NCBI GenBank assembly: GCA_963513935.1
Contig: OY740773.1
Coordinates: 101,727,291-101,791,290, forward strand
Direction: 5' to 3'
DNA from: Aphrophora alni
Taxonomy: Eukaryota > Arthropoda > Insecta > Hemiptera > Aphrophoridae
DNA length: 64,000 nucleotides
The translations under genes were made by a program, and so were the position numbers. The notes under the pieces are model-generated. The model was not told the origin of the DNA. It worked only from the letters and a program-made list of their open reading frames with translations, and searched no databases. Below, one piece after another: positions 49,501-55,961 of the stretch. How positions within the stretch are numbered: the stretch's first letter is position 1; the number at the start of each line of letters is the position of its first letter.

Positions 49501-50595
49501 GGTTTTGTTTTATTTCATGGTTCTGGAACAAGCATAACATCACAAATCAATTGTGAAACTCCTGATCCTTTATCCTGTGACTACTATCTCTTCCTACACC
49601 TCAAGCATTGTATTAACAATGAACTTCTGTATTAACAATGGACTTCTGTATTAACAATTCCCGGAAATTTAAGAATTGAAAACTTCAGTACAAAACTGGC
49701 TGAAATCCCAAGCAGTAGAACTTTATGAAACGTTGAAAAAACATGATTCACAATATCCATAAATATTTAGAAAAAAAATTGTAACTACATACAAAATAAT
49801 GTGAGTTTGTATGTATTTGGATCCTATAAATAAACGAGATAAATGAAATAAATATGACTGATGTTTATTAACACAATAAGATTATTTGTATGGTTCAACA
49901 CAATTATTTTATAAATTTAATACATTTATTTTGCTATTGGGTATTGTCTTCTTAATTTGCCGTAGCTATCACTTTGAGTAGGAATTTTTACAGTTATGAT
50001 TATAATACAAAATATTATGAGTTTTTTAGAGTCCTTGGGATTCATCAAAGATAACAACACTTTAATACACATATGTCCACCGGATATTTTCTTAAATTAT
50101 ATGAGTTACAATTTCTTGTGGATATATATGTACTTAGGTTTGATGGATGAATTGAAATTGGTTATGTGATGGGCAGTTTGAGGTGTGTGACTATTTTGGT
50201 GGCGGTCAGAGTCTTGTAGTTGATGATATGGTACCCTGAGGTGATAATTTATTTATAACCTCAATTAAGGTATAATTATAATCCACTAATAAATTTTTCA
50301 TCTTCAAATTTGTTCTCATTTTCTAACCAATCAGCCATTATATTGAATTGCGCTTCGTAAGAAGGAAAAGGTAGCAGTTGGTAAGAAAATCTGAGGAATG
50401 TGGTGTTTTTTAAGCTATTATAATTAAATTTGTTTTCGTTAAACTGAACTTGCTAGAAACATTTCTTTTATAAAATGGATTTTGAAAATATGATATACAT
50501 GTTTTTTTTCCTATTTAATATATTATTAATTTATTTTTTATTTTAGGTGGCAGGATGCACACATACATTGGAATGGGTCCACTGTTTTCATTTAA
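22429..50595 (+). CDS. MINDY4B: MINDY-4B-like inactive deubiquitinase, nine exons, 5' end missing
   Basis: Spliced in frame, exons 22429-22517, 33124-33335, 35794-35959, 36142-36207, 39546-39616, 43214-43361, 44904-45100, 47755-47898 and 50547-50595 give 379 residues and a stop. All eight internal junctions are GT-AG and keep phase. Family blocks in order are 'LRNAVFGTT', 'YGLKAARNGTRGLISVLQA', 'FMEEPGPGALLFLYSAILTR', 'LLTGRATPYLHNGVV', 'FGILSRGEIGFLLYEE', 'LKTPSLPIWVVC', 'GHYGILF' and 'WNGS'. MINDY enzymes cleave K48 polyubiquitin with a Gln, a Cys and a His. Aligned with the usual YGxVQxKGGPCG block, this copy has Ala for Gln (visible residue 67) and Arg for Cys (residue 73), while His 296 remains. 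The MINDY-4B branch is annotated in animals as inactive, so it probably binds rather than cuts ubiquitin. The first visible exon starts inside a codon, so at least one 5' exon and the promoter are not identified. A diverged MINDY-4 is the alternative. Confidence 0.82.
22540..22635 (+). repeat. family A copy 4, left part (interrupted)
   Basis: It begins 'ttttgttttccccttgttgt' and carries 'ggtgaaaaacctctcggtca' and 'tcatcgccttataaaa'. It breaks off after ATAAAATAAAG (22625-22635). The same 11 bases reappear at 32180-32190, where the rest of the repeat resumes, so everything between was inserted here. Confidence 0.7.
22671..22699 (-). ncRNA. degenerate hammerhead-like motif at the 3' end of the Penelope-like element
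   Basis: The minus strand reads CTGATGA (exact consensus), then 17 bases with GCC/GGC pairing, then AAAAC in place of GAAAC. It lies within 65 bp of the end of an element whose coding part is clearly Penelope-like. That ties the motif class to this element type. Confidence 0.4.
23376..24938 (-). repeat. LTR (3' LTR in element orientation)
   Basis: It is the same length as the partner at 30242, with a constant offset of 6866 bases throughout and no difference noticed by eye. The 85-codon minus-strand frame at 23985-24242 lies inside. Equal, apparently identical LTRs imply insertion in the recent past. Confidence 0.92.
23985..24242 (-). CDS. small Cys-containing ORF inside the LTR, 85 codons
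   Basis: The frame starts 'MSVLNGSFSTW' and contains 'NDECYDCRT', 'LECW', 'NACCNL' and 'NGCSGINTIC', in all nine Cys. The identical frame is in the other LTR at 30851-31108. It is in the sense orientation of the element, so the right-hand (5') LTR copy could be on a leader transcript. No family is recognised and it may simply be noncoding. Confidence 0.3.
   Translation of the reverse strand: MSVLNGSFSTWQKTLYRSEHSFINDECYDCRTKKKITFLECWVNIRNMNFSENNACCNLQVSGHLELISLDNFSANGCSGINTIC
24939..28293 (-). other. interior of the LTR element without coding capacity
   Basis: About 3.4 kb lie between the 599-codon frame and the 3' LTR, where a complete element would carry pol. The sequence is very poor in G on the plus strand (long A, T and C runs) and has stops in all frames at short spacing. 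I saw no RT, integrase or envelope motif. The strand bias in base composition extends through the whole element interior. Confidence 0.6.
28294..30093 (-). CDS. 599-aa coiled-coil, Gag-like protein of the LTR element
   Basis: A single intact frame starts at ATG 30091-30093 and ends at 28294. The N-terminal third is acidic and rich in Asn and Ser ('SNSNSRRSSVNANSSSGSD'). The middle, about residues 150-300, is built of short heptad-like units such as 'KFDDFNNKFDQN' and 'KLENFNIKLEQN', a clear long coiled coil. The C-terminal part is more basic, with 'VYKNGGVRIPERTDVEIRSL'. There is no zinc knuckle CX2CX4HX4C and no protease motif. Position next to the 5' LTR suggests the gag slot. Some insect Ty3-like Gags also have N-terminal coiled coils, so a diverged Gag is the best guess. 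It could equally be an unrelated accessory protein. Confidence 0.7.
   Translation of the reverse strand: MESEIVNVNNSDEQVGLGNQNSLNNIEPLEFTGDIFDNLEKESQSNEQTNEQFAQNFLDQEISSNSNSRRSSVNANSSSGSDFNGFDSDRMLNSKEKCEDMNKKLVETPGVEIVEENSDKELRAEEVRVIEQVSVTKEVRIDESVENNDQGMSMEKIYEMLVKGFRQTSLDMDKKFDKNSLEFKRDNDKKFECISNDIKQTNNKIEQNNVDLKQDLNNKFDDFNNKFDQNKLEINTKLENFNIKLEQNNVKLDKIDNDLKLSKLELRQANLDLKEAMCKKFEEMRVELKPNYVKFEQNLKMEINVMETNNKVEFELSYCEKKVEFEQINSVEGVLVENINNLDNNLNQAIAEIEINSFNEINNMSNDLIIIEDDCVNDCVQEISKMMNNGLGNKVYPETANNVEINMSSGVGMGISNLKNKVKVNNLITKVSAVYFKKQVGHKNEEFENYVMIKFKNIFQIQEQEIKSFCEKSNFKYNLESKNVEIVKEGFVLVYKNGGVRIPERTDVEIRSLDSKMFERKRSVDMSVREKEKGILSTLRDNNEVGSFVRKESVVMTGQDKLSLWTEVFNIKSVLKNSIMYFKIFHQFGNHRKKCIIYN
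30242..31804 (-). repeat. LTR (5' LTR in element orientation)
   Basis: Partner of 23376-24938, with the same length and TG...CA ends. The TAGT duplication follows at 31805-31808. It would carry the element's promoter. No core promoter element could be assigned with confidence. Confidence 0.92.
30851..31108 (-). CDS. small Cys-containing ORF inside the LTR, second copy
   Basis: Identical to the frame at 23985-24242. Only this copy could precede the long frame in a transcript that starts in the 5' LTR. Confidence 0.3.
   Translation of the reverse strand: MSVLNGSFSTWQKTLYRSEHSFINDECYDCRTKKKITFLECWVNIRNMNFSENNACCNLQVSGHLELISLDNFSANGCSGINTIC
32180..32975 (+). repeat. family A copy 4, right part
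   Basis: It resumes at ATAAAATAAAG and continues 'cccttgaatactgcagtaac', 'gaaagacctgataataaaga', 'gtagatccagctaaggtctc'. Further on are 'gtatagacgacgaca', 'ctcgaaaatcaattattcg' and 'gattaccaaacttactc', the last three also found near 5910-6000 in copy 1. This is the longest copy, and it ends near the exon at 33124. Confidence 0.65.
33124..33335 (+). CDS. MINDY4B: MINDY4B-like exon with the degenerate catalytic-Cys block
   Basis: Acceptor 'gttatcttgtag', donor GTAAGT. It begins in phase 0 and ends two bases into a Gln codon completed by the next exon. It encodes 'GLRNAVFGTT', 'GEWLRTGITF' and 'YGLKAARNGTRGLISVLQA', followed by 'YLLFDKRDI'. The block corresponds to YGxVQxKGGPCGVLAxVQAxVLKxLLF of active MINDY-3/4 proteins. 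Arg replaces the nucleophile Cys and Ala the oxyanion Gln. Confidence 0.9.
33535..34224. mobile_element. 690-bp MITE with piggyBac-like ends
   Basis: The left end CACTTTGAAGCCTAAG at 33535 and the right end, which is CACTTTGAAGCCTAAC in reverse complement, are inverted repeats. TTAA follows the right end (34225-34228). On the left the target site reads AAAA after 'catt', a decayed or shifted TTAA. A subterminal inverted motif 'gaagcccgagtata' occurs near the left end. No transposase frame is present. TTAA targets and C-rich short TIRs point to mobilisation by a piggyBac-type enzyme. Confidence 0.7.
34278..34745 (-). pseudogene. IS630/Tc1-type transposase relic, C-terminal part
   Basis: On the minus strand, with stops and shifts, it reads 'RFRGLVI..WPPKLPNLTTCNFFF' (the usual WPPRSPDLTxCDFFLWG block with the second catalytic Asp). 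Then come 'GHLKNK', 'SKIREAISEICIEMLLQTMH', 'RLQECLDRNGAHL' and 'DVIFK'. This is the standard C-terminus of a widespread insect transposase. The key 'SPDLT' Asp is replaced by Asn. It lies inside the intron, antisense to the host gene. Confidence 0.75.
34787..35370 (-). pseudogene. hAT transposase relic (ZBED5/SCAND3-like)
   Basis: The minus strand reads 'NDGKLMAGKYQIV', 'YAVWPHCTIHREALSIENLS' and 'KEL', then stops, then 'TVLDTINFIKAR'. This matches the TDGAPAMxGK...HCxIHREAL...INFIKAR core of hAT-type ZBED5-like transposases. A further open stretch at 34787-34970 ('KKEMKICFTKYLSDLKKYLE', 'LEDEVKQFKRVIEPF') follows in the same direction; its match to the family is unclear. Several stops make it a dead copy. 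Confidence 0.65.
35794..35959 (+). CDS. MINDY4B: MINDY4B-like exon
   Basis: Acceptor 'gttttgttttag', donor GTGTGG (weak). It completes the split Gln codon and ends in phase 0. It encodes 'LLKASRLRQVDALLSAICDI' and 'LWRVGEKTKVSICL', matching the helical region after the catalytic block, then 'DSVTEK'. Confidence 0.88.
36142..36207 (+). CDS. MINDY4B: MINDY4B-like 66-bp exon
   Basis: Acceptor 'atttctcttacag', donor GTGAGT, phase 0 at both ends. Its 22 residues include 'HIFEYTNKEELHIFLKRYI', which fits the family's F-x-F-x(4)-ELxxFLxxxI stretch just before the GPGA segment. Confidence 0.88.
36640..36970 (+). repeat. dispersed repeat family B, partial copy
   Basis: It contains 'tatcaaatttggtatgtaag', 'ctcaaaatttggaggtagtt', 'aaaatacgattcatgaacta', in family order. 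A second piece of the family lies at 37670-37950. Confidence 0.6.
37670..37950 (+). repeat. dispersed repeat family B, partial copy
   Basis: It contains 'ctcaaaatcagttctactaa', 'gacccaaacccacgtgaaa', 'ttgactgcagtcattaaagc' and 'tgaggatgacttcagtcatc'. It may be the 3' part of the copy that starts at 36640, separated by an unrelated 700-bp stretch. Confidence 0.55.
38820..39016. repeat. cluster of GATATATC palindromes ending in a piggyBac-like terminus
   Basis: The words 'gctgatatatcagct' or close variants occur about five times between 38858 and 38996. The right border 'ccttggcggtcaaagggttaa' reads TTAACCCTTTGACCGCC in reverse, the type of end seen in piggyBac-like elements. A matching left end was not found. 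Confidence 0.5.
39228..39475 (+). repeat. dispersed repeat family A, copy 5
   Basis: 'ggtgaaaaatctctcggtca', 'tcatcgcctttaaaa', 'cccttgaatacactattagc', 'agagacctaatagaaaagat' and 'atccagctagggcttcttga' follow in family order, ending 'tgtccgtactcattatag'. It ends about 70 bp before the exon at 39546. Confidence 0.7.
39546..39616 (+). CDS. MINDY4B: MINDY4B-like 71-bp exon
   Basis: Acceptor 'gtttatttgttacag', donor GTAAGT. It encodes 'FMEEPGPGALLFLYSAILTR' then GIK, and ends two bases into a codon. The G-P-G-x-L-LF-LYS block matches the MINDY-3/4 core. A family A repeat copy ends only about 70 bp upstream. Confidence 0.9.
39707..40200. mobile_element. foldback element of about 490 bp
   Basis: The left end (about 39710-39770: 'acctgcctgagcaatcttat' and flanks) recurs as a reverse complement at about 40135-40197 ('ataagattgctcggcaagta'). 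Inverted repeats are about 60 bp with several differences. The left arm's inner border carries a CTGATGA...GAAAC motif on the minus strand (39778-39805). No coding region was seen. Confidence 0.65.
39778..39805 (-). ncRNA. hammerhead-like motif with exact CTGATGA and GAAAC boxes
   Basis: The minus strand reads CTGATGA, 16 bases, GAAAC. Both conserved boxes match the hammerhead consensus, but the segment between (TGCATGACAAATATCC) pairs poorly as stem II, and no GTC follows closely. Confidence 0.3.
40840..40851 (+). repeat. G homopolymer run
   Basis: Twelve consecutive G in an otherwise AT-rich intron; a likely site of sequencing or length uncertainty. Confidence 0.8.
41218..41390 (-). pseudogene. 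LINE RNase H relic
   Basis: The minus strand reads 'EAE', a stop, 'FLINEALKQLI', then 'INIEILFDSKSELKVIVIM' and 'RKNSLKRVV'. The E-A-E...EAL...DSKS order is the start of the RNase H domain in non-LTR retrotransposons. A stop replaces a residue in the first block. No RT domain adjoins it. Confidence 0.55.
41560..41842 (+). mobile_element. 3' end of a 5'-truncated LINE with AATA tail
   Basis: A T- and G-rich stretch with 'aacgccaacacaggcattgg' ends in 'tgtaatgttttttagtgaaa' followed by (TAAA) repeats. This layout is typical of insect LINE 3' UTRs. No coding part is preserved. Confidence 0.5.
41843..43213. other. intron sequence, no feature seen
   Basis: AT-rich intron before the exon at 43214. 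No repeat ends, coding relics or conserved motifs were recognised. Confidence 0.4.
43214..43361 (+). CDS. MINDY4B: MINDY4B-like exon with the LLTGRA block
   Basis: Acceptor 'ttgatttttccag', donor GTAAGT. It completes the split Lys codon and ends in phase 0. It encodes 'VLLDLEDDKGHLVTCAEEGS' and 'IVTLLLTGRATPYLHNGVV', matching the 'NLLLTGxAxxxVFNxxV' block of MINDY proteins. Confidence 0.9.
43362..44903. other. intron with a family B fragment and a possible element end
   Basis: 43490-43640 carries a diverged family B segment ('caaacttggtatgtgggcat', 'gaccatatctcaggactttt'). It is followed by 'ttaacccttttcaggagtat', a possible TTAA-type transposon end without a partner. The rest has no recognised feature. 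A 62-codon minus-strand frame at 43785 has no domain. Confidence 0.4.
44904..45100 (+). CDS. MINDY4B: MINDY4B-like exon with the catalytic-His block
   Basis: Acceptor 'attttcttctctag', donor GTAAAA. It encodes 'FGILSRGEIGFLLYEE', 'LKTPSLPIWVVC' and 'CLGHYGILF', equivalent to 'LKTPxxPIWVVCSESHFTVLF'. The His position is kept and the SES before it is changed to CLG. It ends two bases into an Arg codon. Confidence 0.92.
45101..46442. other. intron sequence, no feature seen
   Basis: AT-rich with several A and T runs. No coding relic or repeat border was recognised. Confidence 0.4.
46443..46669. mobile_element. 227-bp near-perfect foldback hairpin
   Basis: Two arms of about 105 bp ('aaattaaaacaacaattttt' through 'gacttatacaagaa') are reverse complements with few differences, separated by about 10 bp. 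Transcribed, the whole element would fold into one long hairpin. Each arm carries the motif CTTTGACAAT or CTTGACAAT, a GCT/AGC hairpin, GAAAC, CATG, GTT or GTC (46503-46536 minus, 46576-46608 plus). It could also give rise to small RNAs. Confidence 0.8.
46670..47754. other. intron with one hairpin-GAAAC motif
   Basis: On the minus strand 47482-47503 reads CTAAAGA, TGCCGTCAGT, GAAAC, one base off the CTGANGA box. Otherwise it is AT-rich intron with no recognised feature. Confidence 0.35.
47755..47898 (+). CDS. MINDY4B: MINDY4B-like exon
   Basis: Acceptor 'tatatgtctttcag', donor GTAAGT. It completes the Arg codon and encodes 'FELQYYTCGGSHCQLTVDT', then an acidic, Ser-rich linker, then 'LEKLIHTK', the usual lead-in to the last beta strand. 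It ends two bases into a Lys codon. Confidence 0.87.
48109..48689. mobile_element. 581-bp fully palindromic MITE, TA target
   Basis: The ends TATATACAGGATGTTTCC and, in reverse, TATCTACAGGGTGTTTCC are inverted repeats. The similarity runs almost to the middle: 'ttcaaaactttctgagc', 'agctgccattttt', 'ttgaaattttgcatgctac' and 'ttcaaaatgg' all have complements in the second half. The outer TA suggests a Tc1/mariner-type target site. No coding region was found. The transcript, if any, would be one long hairpin in an intron of the host gene. Confidence 0.8.
48965..49800 (+). pseudogene. mariner-family transposase relic
   Basis: An open frame at 49000-49401 and its interrupted continuation give 'IEYVNAKFKENRHFTISDLS' (helix-turn-helix) and 'EFPKTTLFRIITI'. 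'SHKNLRLISADYFL', 'FVTNNETRIFYINAESKQQS' and 'KNHCNFVLEPKVLGFVLFHG' follow, then 'CDYYLFLHLKH' and 'LAEIPSSRTL'. This is the order of an insect mariner transposase. The first catalytic Asp (normally in VTGDETW) is Asn, the DNA-binding N-terminus is shortened, and several stops follow 49401. It is dead. It lies 275 bp after the palindromic MITE. Confidence 0.78.
50547..50595 (+). CDS. MINDY4B: MINDY4B-like terminal exon and stop
   Basis: The acceptor 'ttttattttag' is followed by one base completing the Lys codon. 'WQDAHIHWNGSTVFI' and TAA at 50593-50595 follow. The W-x(4)-hxWNGS ending is the characteristic C-terminus of MINDY-3/4 proteins, so the gene ends here at its normal place. Confidence 0.92.
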
Positions 50596-50830
50596 ATTGG
50601 ATTGTAGTTTAATACAAAAGGATTCATGTTTGTAAAATAGTAATATAGATTCTTATGATGTTTTTTATCATAAAAGATCTTTCTTTTATGTAAAATTATT
50701 TTTTAATAGTTTAGATCAAACATAATTTTTATATGTTAAAAGTAAAAAGTATTGTTTTATAAACATAGCACTGTGCCCTAATTGTATATTTTATGAAGGG
50801 TTCACAATAAATGTGACATAATATAAGATA
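50596..50830 (+). other. 3' UTR of the MINDY4B-like gene
   Basis: About 210 bases of AT-rich sequence separate the stop from the first good AATAAA, followed by 'tgtgacataatataag'. The exact cleavage site is not determined from sequence. Confidence 0.6.
50806..50811 (+). terminator. polyadenylation signal AATAAA
   Basis: Canonical hexamer 211 bases after the stop codon of the MINDY4B-like gene, with no competing canonical hexamer between. Confidence 0.65.
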
Positions 50831-51834
50831 ATTAATTTTTTTAGGTTAGTTTGTTAAAAATTTGCCTATACTTTTTCTTTATGAAGAACTGAGTAATGAA
50901 AATTTGATATGTTTATAGTTTGCTTAATTATTATTATCAATCAAAAAATTATACTTTTCATAAAACTGAATTAAATTTTTTGTGGCCCAGCATATTAATT
51001 TCCTTAATAAAAATTAGTATGAGGTTAATGGTAAAAACTTTCATCCGTTCTACTTTTCCTCCCTTATGTGTCCATCTTTTTGAAATTTGAGCGGAAACAA
51101 CTTCAGGCTGAGCCCTACACAGTGACATCTCAAATATCAAAAAATCAGTTGAAAACTGTAGGCGTTATACTCACAAAAAAACCAGCGTATCAAATAAGTA
51201 ATAGATATTATAAATTTGACCAAAATTCAACTGAAATTCTGGCTCCTATAGCTGTTATTGCTGATTTTTTATTAACAATTAATTTTTATAGTTACTCACT
51301 TAGTTTTTATCAAAGAAAACATGTCATTGGGTACAGATTTTAAGCATCACAAAATTAACTATGATAGGATGTAGTACAACATAAAAGTGAAAAAAAAAAA
51401 ATTAATGTGTAAATTGGCCGCCATTTTTGAAATTCACTAACTGGTTTATTTTTTCTAGTTAACGAACTTGTCCAATAATTCATAAAACTGCCTATGTACA
51501 AATTAAAGTAAAATTTAACAAAAATTGTGACCTCTACAGGAAATAGTACCAAATTATTTCATCGAGTGAAAATGATCAGCACTGTTTATCAACTTTTCCA
51601 TAAGGGAGTACGTAATACCTAAAATATGTGCTAACAAGTTTTTTTCTAACAACAAAGAAATTTAGTAATGAAAGTTTTGTTTTAATTTTTCTTTAAAGAA
51701 ATCTGTATTATTTAATAATTAATTTATATGGTACTTTCGTCCACCATTTTCCTCTTAGGCACACAATACGGTCTCATCGAAGTTGTAAACTATAAACTAG
51801 ATTTGTATCATATAATCATGACTTTTTCATTTTT
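50831..51834. other. 3' flank of the MINDY4B-like gene, no gene seen
   Basis: AT-rich. Overlapping 60-91 codon frames on both strands near 50958-51343 have no domain. Nothing else was recognised. Confidence 0.4.
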
Positions 51835-52370
51835 GTTATTGCTCAAAATTTGGGGGAAACTGCTATAGAGAAAAAAATACAAAATTGGTTGCTACAATTT
51901 TGATCAAATATAGCCTCTAAGGACCGAGATACAAAACGTATTGGTCGCCAACACTCCAAAAATGTTGGTTTGTAAGTTATAGGGGGGTGGAACAAAAAAT
52001 ATGTCTTGGGGTTCTTACAAAAGATGTAATTTCTCAAAATCCCCTCTACCAATTTCATTAAAATTTGAGTGAGATATATAGAGTAATGACCCGAACCCAC
52101 GTGCAATTAAAAATATAGAATAATTGCCAAAATTAATATTTACCGTCGTCTTTAAAAGCTTGATTTTAATCAAATACGACTTATGCAGAAGACGCGTTTA
52201 TGGCTCAAGCAGAGCATGTTAAGATAATTTTTTTTTCATGGTTCATTTTTATATTTTTGTTAACACCTCTTTGTAATGACATTTTTGGTGACAATTAGTT
52301 TTTGTTAGTTTAATTTAGTTTCGTTGGTGGTTGAGTGGGAAAGGTTGTGCAATGTTTTTACACCATTTAT
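51835..52370 (+). repeat. dispersed repeat family B, near-complete copy
   Basis: 'ctcaaaatttgggggaaact', 'gaccgagatacaaaacgtat', 'cgaacccacgtgcaatt', 'atggctcaagcagagcatgt', 'gtaatgacatttttggtgac' and 'gagtgggaaaggttgtgcaa' follow the family order. The copies at 15600 and 21720 are its closest matches in the window. An 87-codon frame on the other strand is incidental. Confidence 0.7.
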
Positions 52371-52926
52371 TTTATAAAATATCCTGCTTCAGTTATGCCA
52401 CTTTTAAGGACTACTAAATCACCATTATACATTTTTGTAGGTGTTTTGAGTTTACCATCTTCCATGATTCCATTCTAATAATAATTCATTAGAAAAAAGA
52501 GACAATTATTTTCTTTTTTTTAAATTCCACTTAAGTGACAAATCTTCTAATGTTTCAAATTGTCATTCATGTTTGAAAGAATTTTTATATTAAGTACCAC
52601 ATGGATAAAACAGCGCAACAATTATGAACAAGGACCTAACTATTCGATTTTAAAGCGTTTTAATTGTTTACCGGAAGTGTTACTTTTCATAATTAATTTC
52701 AAACAAAATTTTCTGGAGGAAACTTATTTCTCTGTTGGGGAGTTTCTTATTCTTTAACAAAAGATGACAACATATTTCTTATGTATACTAATTTTCTATT
52801 ACATATATTTTCTGTTTATTACATTTTCAAAAGTGTATTTATTAAGGTTTATTTTAAGCCTTATATTTTTATGTCCCTGGTACATTCAAGGTTAATGGAA
52901 AATATTATTATTATTATTATTACAAA

Positions 52927-52930
<4 letters not shown>

Positions 52931-52967
<37 letters not shown>
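52931..52967. repeat. TA dinucleotide microsatellite
   Basis: About 18 uninterrupted TA units. It creates the Tyr-Ile repeat seen in a short plus-strand frame here, which is not a gene. Confidence 0.95.
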
Positions 52968-52971
<4 letters not shown>

Positions 52972-54789
52972 TACAATAAGTTGTTCAATTAAATTACAAT
53001 TGCTACTGAATTAAATATTCAATGTGGTTGCTTTTACAATAAATTATGTTGACTCCTTGATCTGGCATGAAATATAATATTTAATTTTTATTTTAGTAGT
53101 TTAAATGTATTAGTTAAGTTATTAAATTTTGTATTTTTAGTTCTGTTTTGGTTTTTTGGACCTAAAATTAGAAAATTTTTAGCACTTTTATTGAATTCAT
53201 TCAATTTTTTTGTTTGTTTTACCAGTGGATTTTTTATAATAATATTAAACTTCGCACTTGTCTGCTGCAGAAATTGTAGTTTTAACCAGCTTCACCCCAA
53301 ACCTCCGATGGATTTTGACAAACAAACCTGATAGAGAGGGGGTGAGAGGTTTGACATTGGATCAAAGTTATAGATAAAACTTAATAATTTTCACACATTA
53401 TTCAATTTTTTGATATACTATAGGACATCTAGAATCATAAAATTTACCAGGCATACTAGCACATCCAACTGGGATATGTGCCAAATTTTTTGATTCTAGC
53501 TGTCATATAAATGCATCAAAAGGTTAAATACTTTGTGAAAAAATTACAAAATTTATTAACTCCATCTAAGGTATAACTGATAGAGATATGAAAAAGTCAT
53601 AGAAACAAACTTGTAGATTTTGCCAAATCCTTTGCTGCTGGTGCAATCCATTTTTTGATAGGTCTAACCCCAACCAAAAAAAGTCTACACCAACTTTAAA
53701 GTTGCCTTCACCATTTTGAATTTTTATTGGGTGTTGAATTTGTAATTTTAACTTTTTTGGAATTTTCCTATCTATTACAGGCTGAAAGCTATAAGTTTGC
53801 CAAACTTCAAATTTTAGCTCATCTGGAAGTAGGCTAGAATTTGTATAGATGGGAGAGTCACACAAGAGGTTGTAAATATATTAGCCCACCTTTGGAGTGC
53901 CTAATTCCAAATTCTTTTGTGGGTTACTTTCTTCTTCCTTGTTTCCTCTCTCCCTCCCCCCGCCCCATTCAATAAGAATGTAATTAGTTTATACAGATAT
54001 TATAAGCAATGTGGAACTATTTTATTTTGTTGTTTTATGTATTGCGTAATTTTATTTATTTAAGTTTTTTTTTTTTTTCCAGCTTATTATTTATCAAGTG
54101 AAGAATTTTTTTTTTTAATATTAGTACTTATCATAATCTATATGATATATAAATCTCTTCTATTTTTTCTTTATGAACAATAGCTTCCCACTTCTAATGG
54201 TTCTAATTTTTAAAGTATACACTTACAGAAAATGTCTTCAAACATATTGCAGAAAATTTTATTTCTGAGTATTATTAATTTATTGTGAATCCTCTCATAC
54301 TGTTATGATAAAGGTGGTATAAAATTAAATGCTATTTAAAGAATGAAAATGTGGTTTCTATTTATAATGTGACATTATGAATGTATTTAATAAAAAATGA
54401 AAATAGTATTTGACATAATTCATATACCTTTCAGTAGTATCCTTCTTTTACAATTTCATATTTTATTCATAATAACATAGGGAGAATTGTTTTCTTGTTT
54501 TTTCCAGTCATCAATATTCCATTCCTTGTATCCTTATACTGCACATACTAAACCCTTTACACCAGTGATGGACTTATTACAAAGCACACCGTAACACTGA
54601 CCACTTCATCTGTATGCTTTTGAAATGTTTATAATGGTATTTTTGAAGAATATACTGTTAATTTGTTGGTAATAGTTTTCTGCTGATGCATCTCACATAA
54701 ATTGTGCTCTACATACGTAAACAAATTGGAATTTAAATAAAATAAAATAAAATTATTTGTAGATAATAAATTGTATGTGTATATTTTAC
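52968..54789. other. no gene seen; unidentified stretch with a 99-codon frame
   Basis: A minus-strand open frame at 53566-53865 includes 'FEVWQTYSFQPVIDRKIPKK' and 'QIQHPIKIQNGEG' but matches no family I know. It lies in a less AT-rich block (about 53240-53900) that may be a repeat of unknown class. The rest is AT-rich. Confidence 0.35.
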
Positions 54790-54967
54790 TATAATATTTG
54801 CTATTTTGTAAATTTTGTTATATTGCTAGTGTTATCAATAATAATTGTACTTTATCGTATTGCATACCTGCTTGTAGGTTATCATTGTGTTATGACTTGT
54901 CTTATACAGATGTAATATTTGTCAAGAAAGGACTAATAAAATTGAAATTGAAATTGAAATTGAAAAA
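54790..54967 (+). mobile_element. LINE 3' end with an ATTGAA microsatellite tail
   Basis: The stretch ends in 'ggactaataaaattgaaatt' followed by four AAATTG-type hexamers and an A run. This 3' ending with short tandem hexamers is common in insect LINEs. The upstream 150 bp would be 3' UTR; no ORF2 remains. Confidence 0.5.
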
Positions 54968-55726
54968 ATATGGGGGCTAACTCTTGCGTAACTGTGTTCC
55001 ATCAGAATGTGTATTGCTAAAAAACCAGGTAAGTACAGTATATATATGGACCACTTTATACTTATTTTTTTGTTAAAGGCTTACATTTTCAGTTGAATTA
55101 TCCTAATAATTGTTAATAATTGAATTTAATGATTTCAAATTGATATTTACCTTCTAAAAAGTTATTTACTCTTATATCTTTTCAAATCTACATCATAATT
55201 CTTTTTATTTATTTAATAAGATTTAAATCCAAAATCTTGGAGATCTGATTGGACATCATTGACATATAATACAAAATTAAAAATTACTTTTCAAATCTAC
55301 TCTATGAATTTAAAATTATTAGCTTTTGAAAAACACCACTATTTCTAGACTTGTAGCTAGTCGATTTACATGATTTAAACAGTGATGGAATCTTTATAAT
55401 AGGCACATTTCCAAATAATTGTTACCGAAATCATTCCTCAAAGGAAATTTAAATTTCCCATGCTATTAACATTAGACAAACTGCAACAAGAACCACAAGT
55501 TTATTGAATGTTTAAACAACTGATACCATATAGCAACTAAATCAACTGCTATCAGCTATATTACATTTCACATCTAATTATATTATTATTGATGTTATTA
55601 GATGTTCAATGAGCACTGTGGTGAATGTGAACACTATAAAATACTGAATCCCCTACCACAAGTTTGGTATAACAAACACAAATAAAATATTTATTTGCCT
55701 TATGTTATTATAATTCCCTGATGTAC

Positions 55727-55754
55727 ATTTTGGTAACCAAGTTACCATCATCTG
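55727..55754 (-). ncRNA. hairpin motif with a perfect six-bp stem II
   Basis: The minus strand reads CAGATGA, TGGTAACTTGGTTACC, AAAAT. The stem GGTAAC/GTTACC is perfect, while both boxes have one mismatch to the CTGATGA and GAAA consensus. Compare TGGCAACTTTGTAGTT at 4227: stem positions change together, which suggests that pairing matters. Confidence 0.3.
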
Positions 55755-55961
55755 AGGGATCTGAAATACTACTTATTTCTTAATATATTTAATAATTTTA
55801 AAGAAATTCCATATCTAAGGTTAACATAAAACAAATACTTCATTTATATAGAGTTTGATAAATAATAGCCCTAGGTTTGATTATAAGTTATGTAATTACA
55901 AAGTTTTCTTTCCTACATAGTATAAATCTTAATAAATTACCAATGAATTGCAAGCTAGCTA

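Noticed and set aside
51843..52106. 87-codon minus-strand frame
   Set aside because: Lies in a family B repeat; the frame is not kept in other copies.
52781..53014. 77-codon frame with a Tyr-Ile run
   Set aside because: Translation of the TA microsatellite.
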